NCBI GenBank assembly: GCA_041667545.1
Contig: JBAYES010000050.1
Coordinates: forward strand, 1-14,507
Source of the DNA: SLID01 sp041667545
GTDB lineage: Bacteria; Omnitrophota; Gorgyraeia; Tantalellales; Tantalellaceae
Reading direction: 5' to 3'
DNA length: 14,507 nt
The position numbers were made by a program, and so were the translations under genes. Positions 1 through 6,579 of the stretch are shown piece after piece; positions within the stretch are counted from its first letter, which is position 1; every line of letters begins with the position of its first letter. The notes below the pieces were generated by a model, which saw nothing but the letters and a program-made list of their open reading frames with translations, was not told where the DNA came from and made no database searches.

Positions 1-1
1 G

Positions 2-187
2 TATGCGGAAGCAGCAGTACATGCGCTGAAATACCCAAGGATCAACGCGTATTATCAAAAGATCAAGAAGAAGAAAAGGCCGGCGGCGAAGGCCCTGGCC
101 ATAATAGCGAGCAAAATAGCGAGAATATCCTATAAAGTGATGAAAGACCCGGAGTTTGAGTATCAAGAAGATAAATTGTTCTGCTGA
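2..187 (+). CDS. IS110-family transposase, C-terminal fragment (cut by window edge)
   Basis: Frame 2 is open from the window edge to a TGA at 185-187 and gives about 61 residues. The part reading LKYPRINAYYQKIK, then a Lys/Ala-rich helix and ARISYKVMKD, has the pattern of the C-terminal tail of the IS116/IS110/IS902 transposase domain: a 'YNP-like' turn, 'aYY' and a basic segment, then a helix ending near the stop. Known of the family: IS110 proteins are DEDD (RuvC-like) recombinases that use an element-encoded bridge RNA. The catalytic domain lies outside the window, so activity and subgroup (IS110 or IS1111) cannot be judged. No frameshift or stop is visible in the part seen. Confidence 0.8.
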   Translation, partial: YAEAAVHALKYPRINAYYQKIKKKKRPAAKALAIIASKIARISYKVMKDPEFEYQEDKLFC

Positions 188-199
188 ACATGGATATTA

Positions 200-260
200 G
201 GGGGCAGTGAATCGTAAGTGGGACTATAAAAAAATGTTAGCCTGAGTGGACACTGCCCCC
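200..260. repeat. Perfect 10-bp inverted repeat with a 41-base loop, just after the transposase stop
   Basis: The arm GGGGGCAGTG at 200-209 is matched exactly by CACTGCCCCC at 251-260, starting 13 bases after the transposase stop. As RNA it would form a strong stem holding a 41-base A/T-rich loop. It may be the first stem of a structured RNA in the right end of the IS110 element, or a pair of terminal-repeat remnants from another IS. The sequence alone does not decide. Confidence 0.5.
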
Positions 261-546
261 ACCTATACAAAAAAGGTCTGCCCGATCCATAAACCGAAGA
301 GGGATTATTCGCCGATATCGAACAGGTGAAATGTATGCAACTGAATGGATATGGATCGGAACCGATGATTTTCTGGAGGGCGAAAAGCCCAGGGGGGTAT
401 CGCGCCATTAATGGAGATACTTCCATAACCGGATGGGTGTCTGGTGCAGCCATGCTTAATTACCGCAATAGGCTGTTAACCGAAGAAAGAAATAAAGGGC
501 GCAGAAACCTGATTTGTATAGCTTGAAGTAGAGATAAGACCGCAAG
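261..546 (+). ncRNA. Candidate structured RNA (bridge/seek RNA-like) in the 3' non-coding end of the IS110 element
   Basis: This stretch has no convincing ORF but several possible plus-strand hairpins: ATCGG/CCGAT at 355-359 and 362-366; GGGC/GCCC at 378-381 and 387-390 around a GAAAA loop; ATGGA/TCCAT at 411-415 and 422-426; and GCAGCC/GGCTGT (one G-U pair) at 446-451 and 471-476 enclosing a 19-base loop. An intrinsic terminator on the same strand follows. Known of the family: IS110-group elements encode their bridge RNA in the left end, and IS1111-group elements in a long right end downstream of the transposase. The layout fits the second arrangement. No promoter was identified and individual short stems can occur by chance, so confidence is low. 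Confidence 0.27.
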
Positions 547-592
547 AATTGCCAGGCTGTTCCTCTGGAACAGCAAAGGAATTTATTTTTTT
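547..592 (+). terminator. Intrinsic terminator, plus strand
   Basis: A perfect 8-bp stem GCTGTTCC/GGAACAGC (556-563 and 567-574) closes a TCT loop. It is extended by CC/GG and AATT/AATT pairs (outer arms 547-553 and 578-583) with a small internal loop. A run of seven T follows at 586-592. The T run lies only on the plus-strand side, so it would stop transcripts coming from the transposase or a downstream element RNA. It would not stop the minus-strand operon that ends at proS. Confidence 0.55.
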
Positions 593-629
593 AGTTGACA
601 GGTGCCTCTTTATGGGTGTCCCTTTTTTC

Positions 630-2333
630 TCACTGTAATATGCTTTTTATTTTGTCGATAAAATCGTTACGATCCACTAGATCTGAGGCCTTCCCGCGTC
701 TCGTTATTACTTCTACTTTTTTCTCGGCGAGACTTTTTTTGCCTATAACTACCTGAACGGGAAATCCTATAAGGTCAGCATCCTTGAATTTTATTCCGAC
801 AGACCGGTCCCTGTCGTCAATAATAACGTCTATACCCGCTCCGGAAAGTTCATCATATATTTTTTCCGCTGTCCCGAAAACTTCTTCGTCGTCCATTTTT
901 ACGGGTATTACGACCACTTCCGCCGGGCTCAAAGATGCCGGCCAGATAATTCCGTCTTTGTCATGGCTCGTCTCTATAAGAGACGCCAGTATTCTATTCA
1001 CCCCTATACCGTAACAGCCCATAACAAGAGGGTTCATCGCGCCTTTATCGTCCGCGTAAGAAGCTCCAAGCACGGACGAATATTTTGTGCCGAGCTTGAA
1101 GGTATGGCCTATTTCAACAGCGCTTTTCATTTCTATTTTTTCGCCGCATCTCGGACAGGGGTCGCTCTCTGTTATCACCCTGATATCTGCCCATAAACCA
1201 GGCTGAAAGTCTATTGCCGGATTTACGTTAAGAATATGCTTGTCTTTTTCATTTGCTCCGCAAACGGCATTTACCATATTTCTAACCGCGTTATCAGCTA
1301 TTATCTTTATGTCAAGTCCAATTGGCCCGGAATAACCGATGCCGCTGCCTGTTATCTCTTCTACCTTTTTCCCATCCGCGAGTTCGAGACCCCTCACTTT
1401 AAGAGCCTTCTTTATTTTGGCCTCGTTGGCCTGATGGTCGCCCCTTATAAGAACGGCTACCGGAACGTCATCAGCGATATATATCAAGGTCTTGATGAGC
1501 TTTTCCGGTGAGCTCTTAAGAAAAGCGCATACATCGTGCACGGCGCTTTTTCCGGGAGTCGAAACTATCTCTTTCTCCTTTGCCTCGGGTTTTCCAAAAG
1601 AAGAGCCGGCTTCGCCTTTAGCCTCGGCTACTTCCGTACTTGCCGCGTATCCGCAGGAAGCGCACGTCACTATCCTGTCTTCCCCTATTTCGCAGGGTAT
1701 CATGAATTCATGCGAAACCGTCCCTCCCATAAGCCCGGGATCGGCCTCAACTATTAGATACGGCAGACCGCATCTCTCGAATATTCTGCGGTAAGCGTCG
1801 TACATTTTCTTATAGCTTATCTCCATTCCTTCCTGGTCGGCGTCAAAACTGTAAGCATCCTTCATCAGGAACTCACAGCTTCTCACTATGCCGAACCTTG
1901 GCCTCAACTCATCTCTGAATTTTGTTTGAACCTGATAAAGCGTTACGGGGAGGTCCTTGTAGGACCTTATCTCTCTGGAGACCAGATCGGTCACTATCTC
2001 TTCATGTGTAGGCCCGAGCGTTATTTCCCTGCCGTGCCTATCGGTGAACTTTATCATCACCTCTCCCATATCATCGTACCTTCCGGTCTTTTTCCAAAGC
2101 TCCGCGGGATGCAGGGCCGGCATAAGAAGTTCTACCGCCCCGGCTAAGTTCATTTCTTCTCTAACTATTGCCTCGGCTTTTCTAAGTATCTTGCGGCCCA
2201 GGGGAAGGTACGTGTAGGCTCCGGAGCTTAACCTGCGTATAAGGCCGGCTCTTACCATAAGTTTGTGACTAACCGCCTCGGCGTCCTGCGGATCCTCTTT
2301 AACTGTAGGTATGAATGTCTGTTTCCACCTCAT
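630..2333 (-). CDS. proS: Prolyl-tRNA synthetase (bacterial type, with editing domain)
   Basis: Charges tRNA-Pro with proline in the cytoplasm. At 567 residues it matches the bacterial-type enzyme (E. coli 572). Visible class II features are TLGPTHEE (105-112), motif 2 FRDELRPRFG (139-148) with CEFLMKDAYSF after it, and motif 3 around YGIGVNR (441-447). The insertion editing domain that removes mischarged Ala lies at about 235-385, including IRGDHQANE, and the anticodon-binding domain fills about 470-567. Two CxxC pairs (C224/C227 and C393/C396) flank the editing domain and could bind metal. The ATG is preceded by AAGGGAG at suitable spacing. It is the last gene of the minus-strand run, 55 bases after ispG, and the IS110 remnant begins within about 30 bases of its stop. 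No terminator for it is visible. Confidence 0.97.
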   Translation of the reverse strand: MRWKQTFIPTVKEDPQDAEAVSHKLMVRAGLIRRLSSGAYTYLPLGRKILRKAEAIVREEMNLAGAVELLMPALHPAELWKKTGRYDDMGEVMIKFTDRHGREITLGPTHEEIVTDLVSREIRSYKDLPVTLYQVQTKFRDELRPRFGIVRSCEFLMKDAYSFDADQEGMEISYKKMYDAYRRIFERCGLPYLIVEADPGLMGGTVSHEFMIPCEIGEDRIVTCASCGYAASTEVAEAKGEAGSSFGKPEAKEKEIVSTPGKSAVHDVCAFLKSSPEKLIKTLIYIADDVPVAVLIRGDHQANEAKIKKALKVRGLELADGKKVEEITGSGIGYSGPIGLDIKIIADNAVRNMVNAVCGANEKDKHILNVNPAIDFQPGLWADIRVITESDPCPRCGEKIEMKSAVEIGHTFKLGTKYSSVLGASYADDKGAMNPLVMGCYGIGVNRILASLIETSHDKDGIIWPASLSPAEVVVIPVKMDDEEVFGTAEKIYDELSGAGIDVIIDDRDRSVGIKFKDADLIGFPVQVVIGKKSLAEKKVEVITRRGKASDLVDRNDFIDKIKSILQ

Positions 2334-2363
2334 ATCTCTCCCTTACGGTTACGATCACTGTTC

Positions 2364-2388
2364 ACACGGTCAAATAGCTTGACCTTGT
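2364..2388 (-). other. Small hairpin between ispG and proS
   Basis: GGTCAA (2368-2373) and TTGACC (2379-2384) pair around a 5-base loop. ACA/TGT pairs extend the stem outside one mismatch. It starts right after the ispG stop codon and no T run follows in the direction of transcription, so it is not an ordinary terminator. It could stabilise or help process the mRNA ahead of proS, or be chance. Confidence 0.3.
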
Positions 2389-3468
2389 TTACCTCTCCTT
2401 AAGATCTTCTGCCACAATTTCCATAAGTGTTTTAACTGCTTCGTTCACATCTACGGTCTTTATAATTTTGCCGCATCTGAAAATAGCTCCGCGTCCTTTC
2501 CCGAAAGCTATACCTATATCCGCGGACATGGACTCTCCGGGGCCGTTGACCTCGCATCCCATAACGGCAATAGTAAATTTTTCGGGAATAGTCTTAAGAG
2601 AAAAACTGATCCTTTCCAGCTCTCTTTCCACTTCTTCCGCCAGTCCCGCAAGATCTACGGCGCATCTTCCGCAAGTCGGGCAGGAAATGACCTCGGGGCC
2701 GAAAGATCTGGCTCCTGATGATGCGAGTATTTTTTTCGCCGCTTTTATCTCGTCTACAGGGTCTCCTGTAAGCGAAACCCTTATGGTGTCGCCTATACCG
2801 TCGACAAGAAGAGCTCCTATGCCTACAGCGCTTTTTATAACGCCCGTTTCTTTTGACCCGGCCGCGGTCACGCCGAGATGCAGCGGATAATCGCATTCAC
2901 CGGACACTTCCCTGTAAGCCTTCACGGTCCCGGGAACATCGGAAGCTTTCACGGATATTACAATATCATTGAATTTCTTTTTTCTGAATATTTCCAGATA
3001 TCTTAAGACTCCCTCGGTCATCGCATGCCGGGAGCCTGAAGTTTTTCCGGGAACATCCGGTAAAGACCCCGAATTCACGCCTATTCTTATAGGAATACCT
3101 CTCAGGGAACATTCGTCTATCACTTTCTCAACATCAGAGGCTTTTGTAATGTTCCCGGGATTTATTCTTATTTTGTCGGCCCCGCGTTTTAGCGCCTCTA
3201 TGGCCAGAGTATGATCGTAATGTATATCCGCCACTACAGGCAGGGCTGAACCGTTTTTTATGGAAGATATCGCTGCCGCCGCTTTCATATCTTTTACCGC
3301 GACGCGTACTATTTCACAGCCGGCCTTTTCAAGCCGGTCTATCTGGCGTATAGTTCCATCCACATCATGCGTATCGGTCTTTGTCATCGACTGTACGCTT
3401 ACAGGATGACCGGAACCGATCATAACATTCCCGACTTTAACCGTAATTGTCTTTCGTCTTTTCGTCAT
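2389..3468 (-). CDS. ispG: 4-hydroxy-3-methylbut-2-en-1-yl diphosphate synthase (MEP pathway)
   Basis: Converts methylerythritol cyclodiphosphate to HMBPP, the penultimate MEP-pathway step, using a [4Fe-4S] cluster. From the chosen ATG it is 359 residues: a TIM-barrel N-terminal part (QSMTKTDT near 26-33, RVAVKD near 55-60, RINPGN near 101-106) and a C-terminal cluster domain. The cluster ligands are visible as CPTC (C263, C266), C305 and E312 in GCEVNGPGE; C305 and E312 have the same numbers as in the E. coli enzyme. The frame runs on upstream to 3564, but those 32 residues overlap the end of rseP and a GC-rich hairpin and are unlike the family, which typically begins close to the R-R-K-T stretch seen here. 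A GGGGA-like ribosome site lies upstream of 3468. It shares the pathway with dxr two genes upstream. Confidence 0.95.
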   Translation of the reverse strand: MTKRRKTITVKVGNVMIGSGHPVSVQSMTKTDTHDVDGTIRQIDRLEKAGCEIVRVAVKDMKAAAAISSIKNGSALPVVADIHYDHTLAIEALKRGADKIRINPGNITKASDVEKVIDECSLRGIPIRIGVNSGSLPDVPGKTSGSRHAMTEGVLRYLEIFRKKKFNDIVISVKASDVPGTVKAYREVSGECDYPLHLGVTAAGSKETGVIKSAVGIGALLVDGIGDTIRVSLTGDPVDEIKAAKKILASSGARSFGPEVISCPTCGRCAVDLAGLAEEVERELERISFSLKTIPEKFTIAVMGCEVNGPGESMSADIGIAFGKGRGAIFRCGKIIKTVDVNEAVKTLMEIVAEDLKER

Positions 3469-3485
3469 ACGTCCGGTCCCCATAT

Positions 3486-3512
3486 GTATGGGCGGGGTTC
3501 CCCCGCCCTTAC
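3486..3512. repeat. GC-rich perfect palindrome in the rseP-ispG gap (REP-like candidate)
   Basis: GGGCGGGG (3490-3497) and CCCCGCCC (3501-3508) pair perfectly around a 3-base loop. GTA/TAC pairs (3486-3488 and 3510-3512) extend the stem past one T-T mismatch. It fills much of the 53-base gap between the rseP stop and the ispG start and is not followed by a T run on either strand. It resembles the short dispersed GC palindromes found in many bacterial genomes. Only one copy is present in this window, so the repeat label is a suggestion. Confidence 0.5.
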
Positions 3513-3521
3513 GTCCGTTCC

Positions 3522-4592
3522 TCATCTCCCCCCCAAAAGCCTGAACTTGATAACATCCTGCCATGAGACAAAAAGAGCGAAAGCTATAAGAAGTATCAGG
3601 GCCGCGTTCGTAAGGATCTCCTGCACCTTGACGCTCACAGGTCTTCCCATTATTTTTTCCGCGGCAAGGAACATTATATGCCCTCCGTCCAGTACAGGAA
3701 AAGGCAATAAGTTAAAAATGGCCAAAGCCATGCTTACCTGAGCTGTTATGATGAGAAGCCAAACCACACCCAGCCTGGCGGCCTGGTTCATTAAATACAT
3801 AATCCCTATGGGCCCCGAAACCGATTCTTTCAAGGGCATACCGCCCGTTATCATGAGCCATAGCCCCTTGTAGGTCATAGCGGTAAGAGAAAGCAGTTTT
3901 CTTCCGCCTTGATAAAACGCCTCAGCCGGGCCGTAGGACACAGGTAAGATCTTATCTCTGTGCCCTATTCCTATCATGGGGCGCGATATTTTCTGGCCGA
4001 ACACGTTGGTGACGGTCGATATTTCCGGGGTTACGTCAATAGATAGCGGCTCATCGTCACGGAGCAAGTCGAAAGTGAGAGTTTCTCGGCTTTTAGAGCC
4101 CGTTCTTATGGCATCCACGATATCGTCCCAGTATCCCACTTTTTTCCCGTCTATTTTCACTATTACATCACCCGTTCGTATACCGGCCTTCTCCGCGGGG
4201 TAATCCTTTATGACTTCGCCGACTTCATTAGAGGGCATAGGAACACCTATCATGAATATGGCCCAGAAAAGGACAAAAGCAAAAACATAGTTTGTGAGAG
4301 CTCCGGACGCCATTATCCAGAACCGATATCCCACCGGCTTTGAATAAAGCCCCGTTTCAGAGCCCTTTGCTTCTCCGGGCTCTTCACCTTCCATCTTCAC
4401 ATAACCTCCCAGCGGGAAAAGCGATATCCGGTAATCTGTCCCTCCTATCTCTACCCCGCAGAGCCTTTTCCCGAAACCCAGGGAAAATATCTCCACATTC
4501 ACACCGGCCCTTTTTGCCGCGAACATATGCCCCGCTTCATGAACGAGTATAAGAACGCTGAAGACCATAATAACAACAAATATTGTCAACAA
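3522..4592 (-). CDS. rseP: RseP-type site-2 intramembrane zinc metalloprotease
   Basis: Membrane protease of the S2P family. In E. coli, RseP cuts the anti-sigma factor RseA and leftover signal peptides. At 356 residues it shows HEAGH (18-22) in the first membrane helix, which supplies the zinc ligands and catalytic Glu. GYVKM (63-67) and one PDZ domain at about 120-200 (AEKAGIRTGDVIVKIDGK) follow, then NLLPFPVLDGG (294-304) with the Asp ligand and a final hydrophobic helix near 325-345. E. coli RseP has two PDZ domains; only one is clear here, as in many other bacteria. The start is TTG at 4590-4592, overlapping the dxr stop by 7 bases. It is chosen because an AGGGAGGTG site lies 8 bases upstream and because it keeps the full first helix. 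No RseA homologue is in the window, so the substrate is unknown. Confidence 0.94.
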   Translation of the reverse strand: MLTIFVVIMVFSVLILVHEAGHMFAAKRAGVNVEIFSLGFGKRLCGVEIGGTDYRISLFPLGGYVKMEGEEPGEAKGSETGLYSKPVGYRFWIMASGALTNYVFAFVLFWAIFMIGVPMPSNEVGEVIKDYPAEKAGIRTGDVIVKIDGKKVGYWDDIVDAIRTGSKSRETLTFDLLRDDEPLSIDVTPEISTVTNVFGQKISRPMIGIGHRDKILPVSYGPAEAFYQGGRKLLSLTAMTYKGLWLMITGGMPLKESVSGPIGIMYLMNQAARLGVVWLLIITAQVSMALAIFNLLPFPVLDGGHIMFLAAEKIMGRPVSVKVQEILTNAALILLIAFALFVSWQDVIKFRLLGGR

Positions 4593-5728
4593 AACTTAAG
4601 CACCTCCCTTTTCGCCCATTCTTCCGACGCGATGATATCTTCCAAAACAGGCGCTTCTTTCACTTTATGTTTATTTAAGACTTCCTTTGTTATTTTTGTT
4701 ATATCCGTAAAAACTATTTTTCCTTCCAGGAAAAGGTTAACAGCGTTCTCATTGGAACTATTCAGTACGGCGGGAGCTGTACCCCCTGACTTCAAGGCTT
4801 CGTACGCCAGAGGAAGCGCCGGAAATTTTTCTGTGTCCGGCTCAAGAAAAGTAAATTTACCGATAGCGCCAAAGTCTATCCTTTCAAAACAGCTTTCAAG
4901 TATTTCGGGATATGCCAGGGCCTTCAGTATGGGGAACCTCATGTCCGGACAGAACATGACAGCCGTTACGGTGCCGTCATTGAATTCTACCATGGAATGA
5001 ACAATAGCCTCGGGATGTACTATAACTTTTATCTTTTCTGAGGGGATGTCAAAAAGCCACCTTGCCTCTATCATTTCAAGCCCCTTGTTCATCAAGGTAG
5101 CTGAGTCAACGCTTATCTTAGGGCCCATGCTCCATTTCGGATGGTTAAGGACCTCTTTCACCGAAAAACTGTCGAAATCCTCCAGCGGCGCGTTAAGCAG
5201 GGTCCCTCCGCTGCCTGTAAGGTAGATGGTTCGAACCTCGCACGGTTTTCTTGCTCCAATGCACTGGGAAATAGCGCTATGTTCGCTATCTACCGGTATT
5301 ATCCTGGCCGAGTTCTCTTTCACAAGTTCCGATATTATTCCGCCCGCTGATACTATGGGCTCTTTAGAAGCAAGAGCGACGGTCCTGCCGTTTTTGACCG
5401 CGGAAACAAGAGGCATAAGCGCGGAAATGCCCGATATTGCCATAAAAACAATATCCGCATCTTCTTGAGCCGCGAGCTCTTCGATGGATCTGCCCCCGCC
5501 TGTAACAGCTGTGCCTTTGGGGGCTCTTCTTCTAAGCTCAGGAACAAGATTTTCATCGGCGCAGGCTATTACCCTGGGAGAGAACCGTTCCGCCTGATCA
5601 AGAAGCACGTCAATATTTCTTCCTGTACTCAGCGCCCTCACCCTGAACATCCCGGGATAATGGGATATCACATCCAGCACATTCTTGCCTACCGATCCGG
5701 TCGACCCGAACAGTATAATGTCTTTCAT
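4586..5728 (-). CDS. dxr: 1-deoxy-D-xylulose-5-phosphate reductoisomerase (MEP pathway)
   Basis: Catalyses the NADPH-dependent rearrangement and reduction of DXP to MEP, the committed step of the MEP pathway. It is 380 residues, normal for the family. Visible are the nucleotide-binding GSTGSVG (8-14), the metal-binding DSEHSA (147-152), the TGSGG loop (171-175), HPKWSMGPKISVDSATLMNKGLE starting at H197, and VHPEAIVHS. The usual LANKE motif reads LASKE and the usual TASGG reads TGSGG, mild departures in otherwise well-kept surroundings. The ATG start is 14 bases after cdsA with only a weak ribosome site (GCGGATGC), so translation may be coupled to cdsA. Its 3' end overlaps the rseP start by 7 bases. 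Confidence 0.96.
   Translation of the reverse strand: MKDIILFGSTGSVGKNVLDVISHYPGMFRVRALSTGRNIDVLLDQAERFSPRVIACADENLVPELRRRAPKGTAVTGGGRSIEELAAQEDADIVFMAISGISALMPLVSAVKNGRTVALASKEPIVSAGGIISELVKENSARIIPVDSEHSAISQCIGARKPCEVRTIYLTGSGGTLLNAPLEDFDSFSVKEVLNHPKWSMGPKISVDSATLMNKGLEMIEARWLFDIPSEKIKVIVHPEAIVHSMVEFNDGTVTAVMFCPDMRFPILKALAYPEILESCFERIDFGAIGKFTFLEPDTEKFPALPLAYEALKSGGTAPAVLNSSNENAVNLFLEGKIVFTDITKITKEVLNKHKVKEAPVLEDIIASEEWAKREVLKFC
4601..4609 (-). promoter_or_regulatory. Strong Shine-Dalgarno site fixing the TTG start of rseP
   Basis: The minus strand reads AGGGAGGTG here, inside the last codons of dxr and 8 bases before TTG at 4592. This near-ideal match to the 16S rRNA tail supports the TTG over the internal ATG at 4568, which would cut into the first membrane helix. 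Confidence 0.75.
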
Positions 5729-5742
5729 ATAAAAGCATCCGC

Positions 5743-6579
5743 TTAGAACGTATTCATGTAAAAAAAGAAAACAGGAGCCGTAAAAATAAGACTGTCTATA
5801 AGGTCCAGGACCCCGCCTATGCCCGGAAAATAATTTCCGGAATCTTTAGCATCACAATCCCGTTTAATAAGACTCTCGGCCAAGTCTCCCACCTGCCCGA
5901 TAACGGCCAGAAGAATGCCCAGAAAAACGAGATGAATGAACGGGAGGCCGATAAGATTCCTTCCCAATGAAACGGAAACGAGAACGCTTAAAAGTATCCC
6001 CCCTATCGTTCCTTCTATGGTTTTCTTCGGGCTTATCCGCGGAATAAGCTCCGTCCTTCCAAGAAAGTTGCCTGAAACATAAGCTCCTATATCCGCGCTT
6101 TTCGTCACAACAACAAGAAAGGCCACAAGATCAGCCCCTCCCGGCAGAAGTTTCAATTTGAGAGCGAAGGAAAAAAACCAGCATATGTAGAACAGCGAAA
6201 AAAGCGTAAGAGCGACACTTACAAGATGATCTCTCGCCCGGTCTTTACGCGCGAACTGCAGTGTAAAAGCAAAAAGGCTGGCCGCTACTATGAGAAGGGG
6301 TTCAAGACCCTTAATTTCCGGCACACCGGAACCAAGAAATATAACTACCGGCAAAAGCGAACCCGCCGCTATGCCGAAATATTTATATACGAATATCCCC
6401 TTTTTTTCCACCATGAGGAAGAACTCGTGCTGTCCGATACCTATAAGGACGGCAATTACCAGGCAGAAAGCCCAGTTCGGGAAGACATATATGACAGCCA
6501 TCACCGACGCCATAAGAACGACGCTAACGATAGCCCGTTTTAGAAATTTAACCGCCGTATCTTCTCTGGCGTCTGCCAT
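5743..6579 (-). CDS. cdsA: Phosphatidate cytidylyltransferase (CDP-diacylglycerol synthase)
   Basis: Integral membrane enzyme that makes CDP-diacylglycerol from phosphatidate and CTP, the entry point to bacterial phospholipids. The 278 residues carry about eight hydrophobic segments. Near the end is the family signature region: SPKKTIEGTIGG (183-194) and KRDCDAKDSG...PGIGGVLDLIDSL (229-254). The common PGHGGxxDR form reads PGIGGVLDL here, so His and Arg of the textbook signature are replaced while the Asp residues remain. The ATG at 6577-6579 lies inside the end of uppS (32-base overlap) with GGAGGA immediately before it at short spacing, which points to coupled translation. Confidence 0.95.
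   Translation of the reverse strand: MADAREDTAVKFLKRAIVSVVLMASVMAVIYVFPNWAFCLVIAVLIGIGQHEFFLMVEKKGIFVYKYFGIAAGSLLPVVIFLGSGVPEIKGLEPLLIVAASLFAFTLQFARKDRARDHLVSVALTLFSLFYICWFFSFALKLKLLPGGADLVAFLVVVTKSADIGAYVSGNFLGRTELIPRISPKKTIEGTIGGILLSVLVSVSLGRNLIGLPFIHLVFLGILLAVIGQVGDLAESLIKRDCDAKDSGNYFPGIGGVLDLIDSLIFTAPVFFFYMNTF

Larger units (their letters stand above)
1..625 (+). mobile_element. Right-hand part of an IS110/IS1111-type insertion sequence (right end approximate)
   Basis: The transposase tail at 2-187 is followed by about 440 bases that code for nothing convincing and are rich in inverted repeats. The MEP/proS operon begins its 3' end at 630, so the element should end before that. A lone TTGACA at 595-600 has no -10 box about 17 bases on. 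In IS110-family elements an outward -35 box near one end can form a promoter when the circular form joins the two ends, so I place the right end roughly between 600 and 629. This is inference. IS110 elements usually lack clear terminal inverted repeats and target duplications, and the left end is outside the window, so the exact border cannot be read here. Confidence 0.5.

Noticed and set aside
163..453. 96-residue minus-strand ORF
   Set aside because: It overlaps the transposase tail and the inverted repeat, has no ribosome site of note and no recognisable motif.
326..526. 66-residue plus-strand ORF with a short-spaced AGGTG upstream
   Set aside because: It resembles no protein family I know, is rich in Gly/Arg/Asn without clear fold signals, and lies in the structured non-coding end of the IS. 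Its hairpins are better explained as RNA or DNA structure.
2334..2388. T-box or other riboswitch ahead of proS
   Set aside because: The gap is only 55 bases, far too short for a T-box, and holds only a small stem.
3469..3564. N-terminal extension of IspG by 32 residues
   Set aside because: It translates the GC palindrome and the end of rseP. The family starts near the chosen Met.
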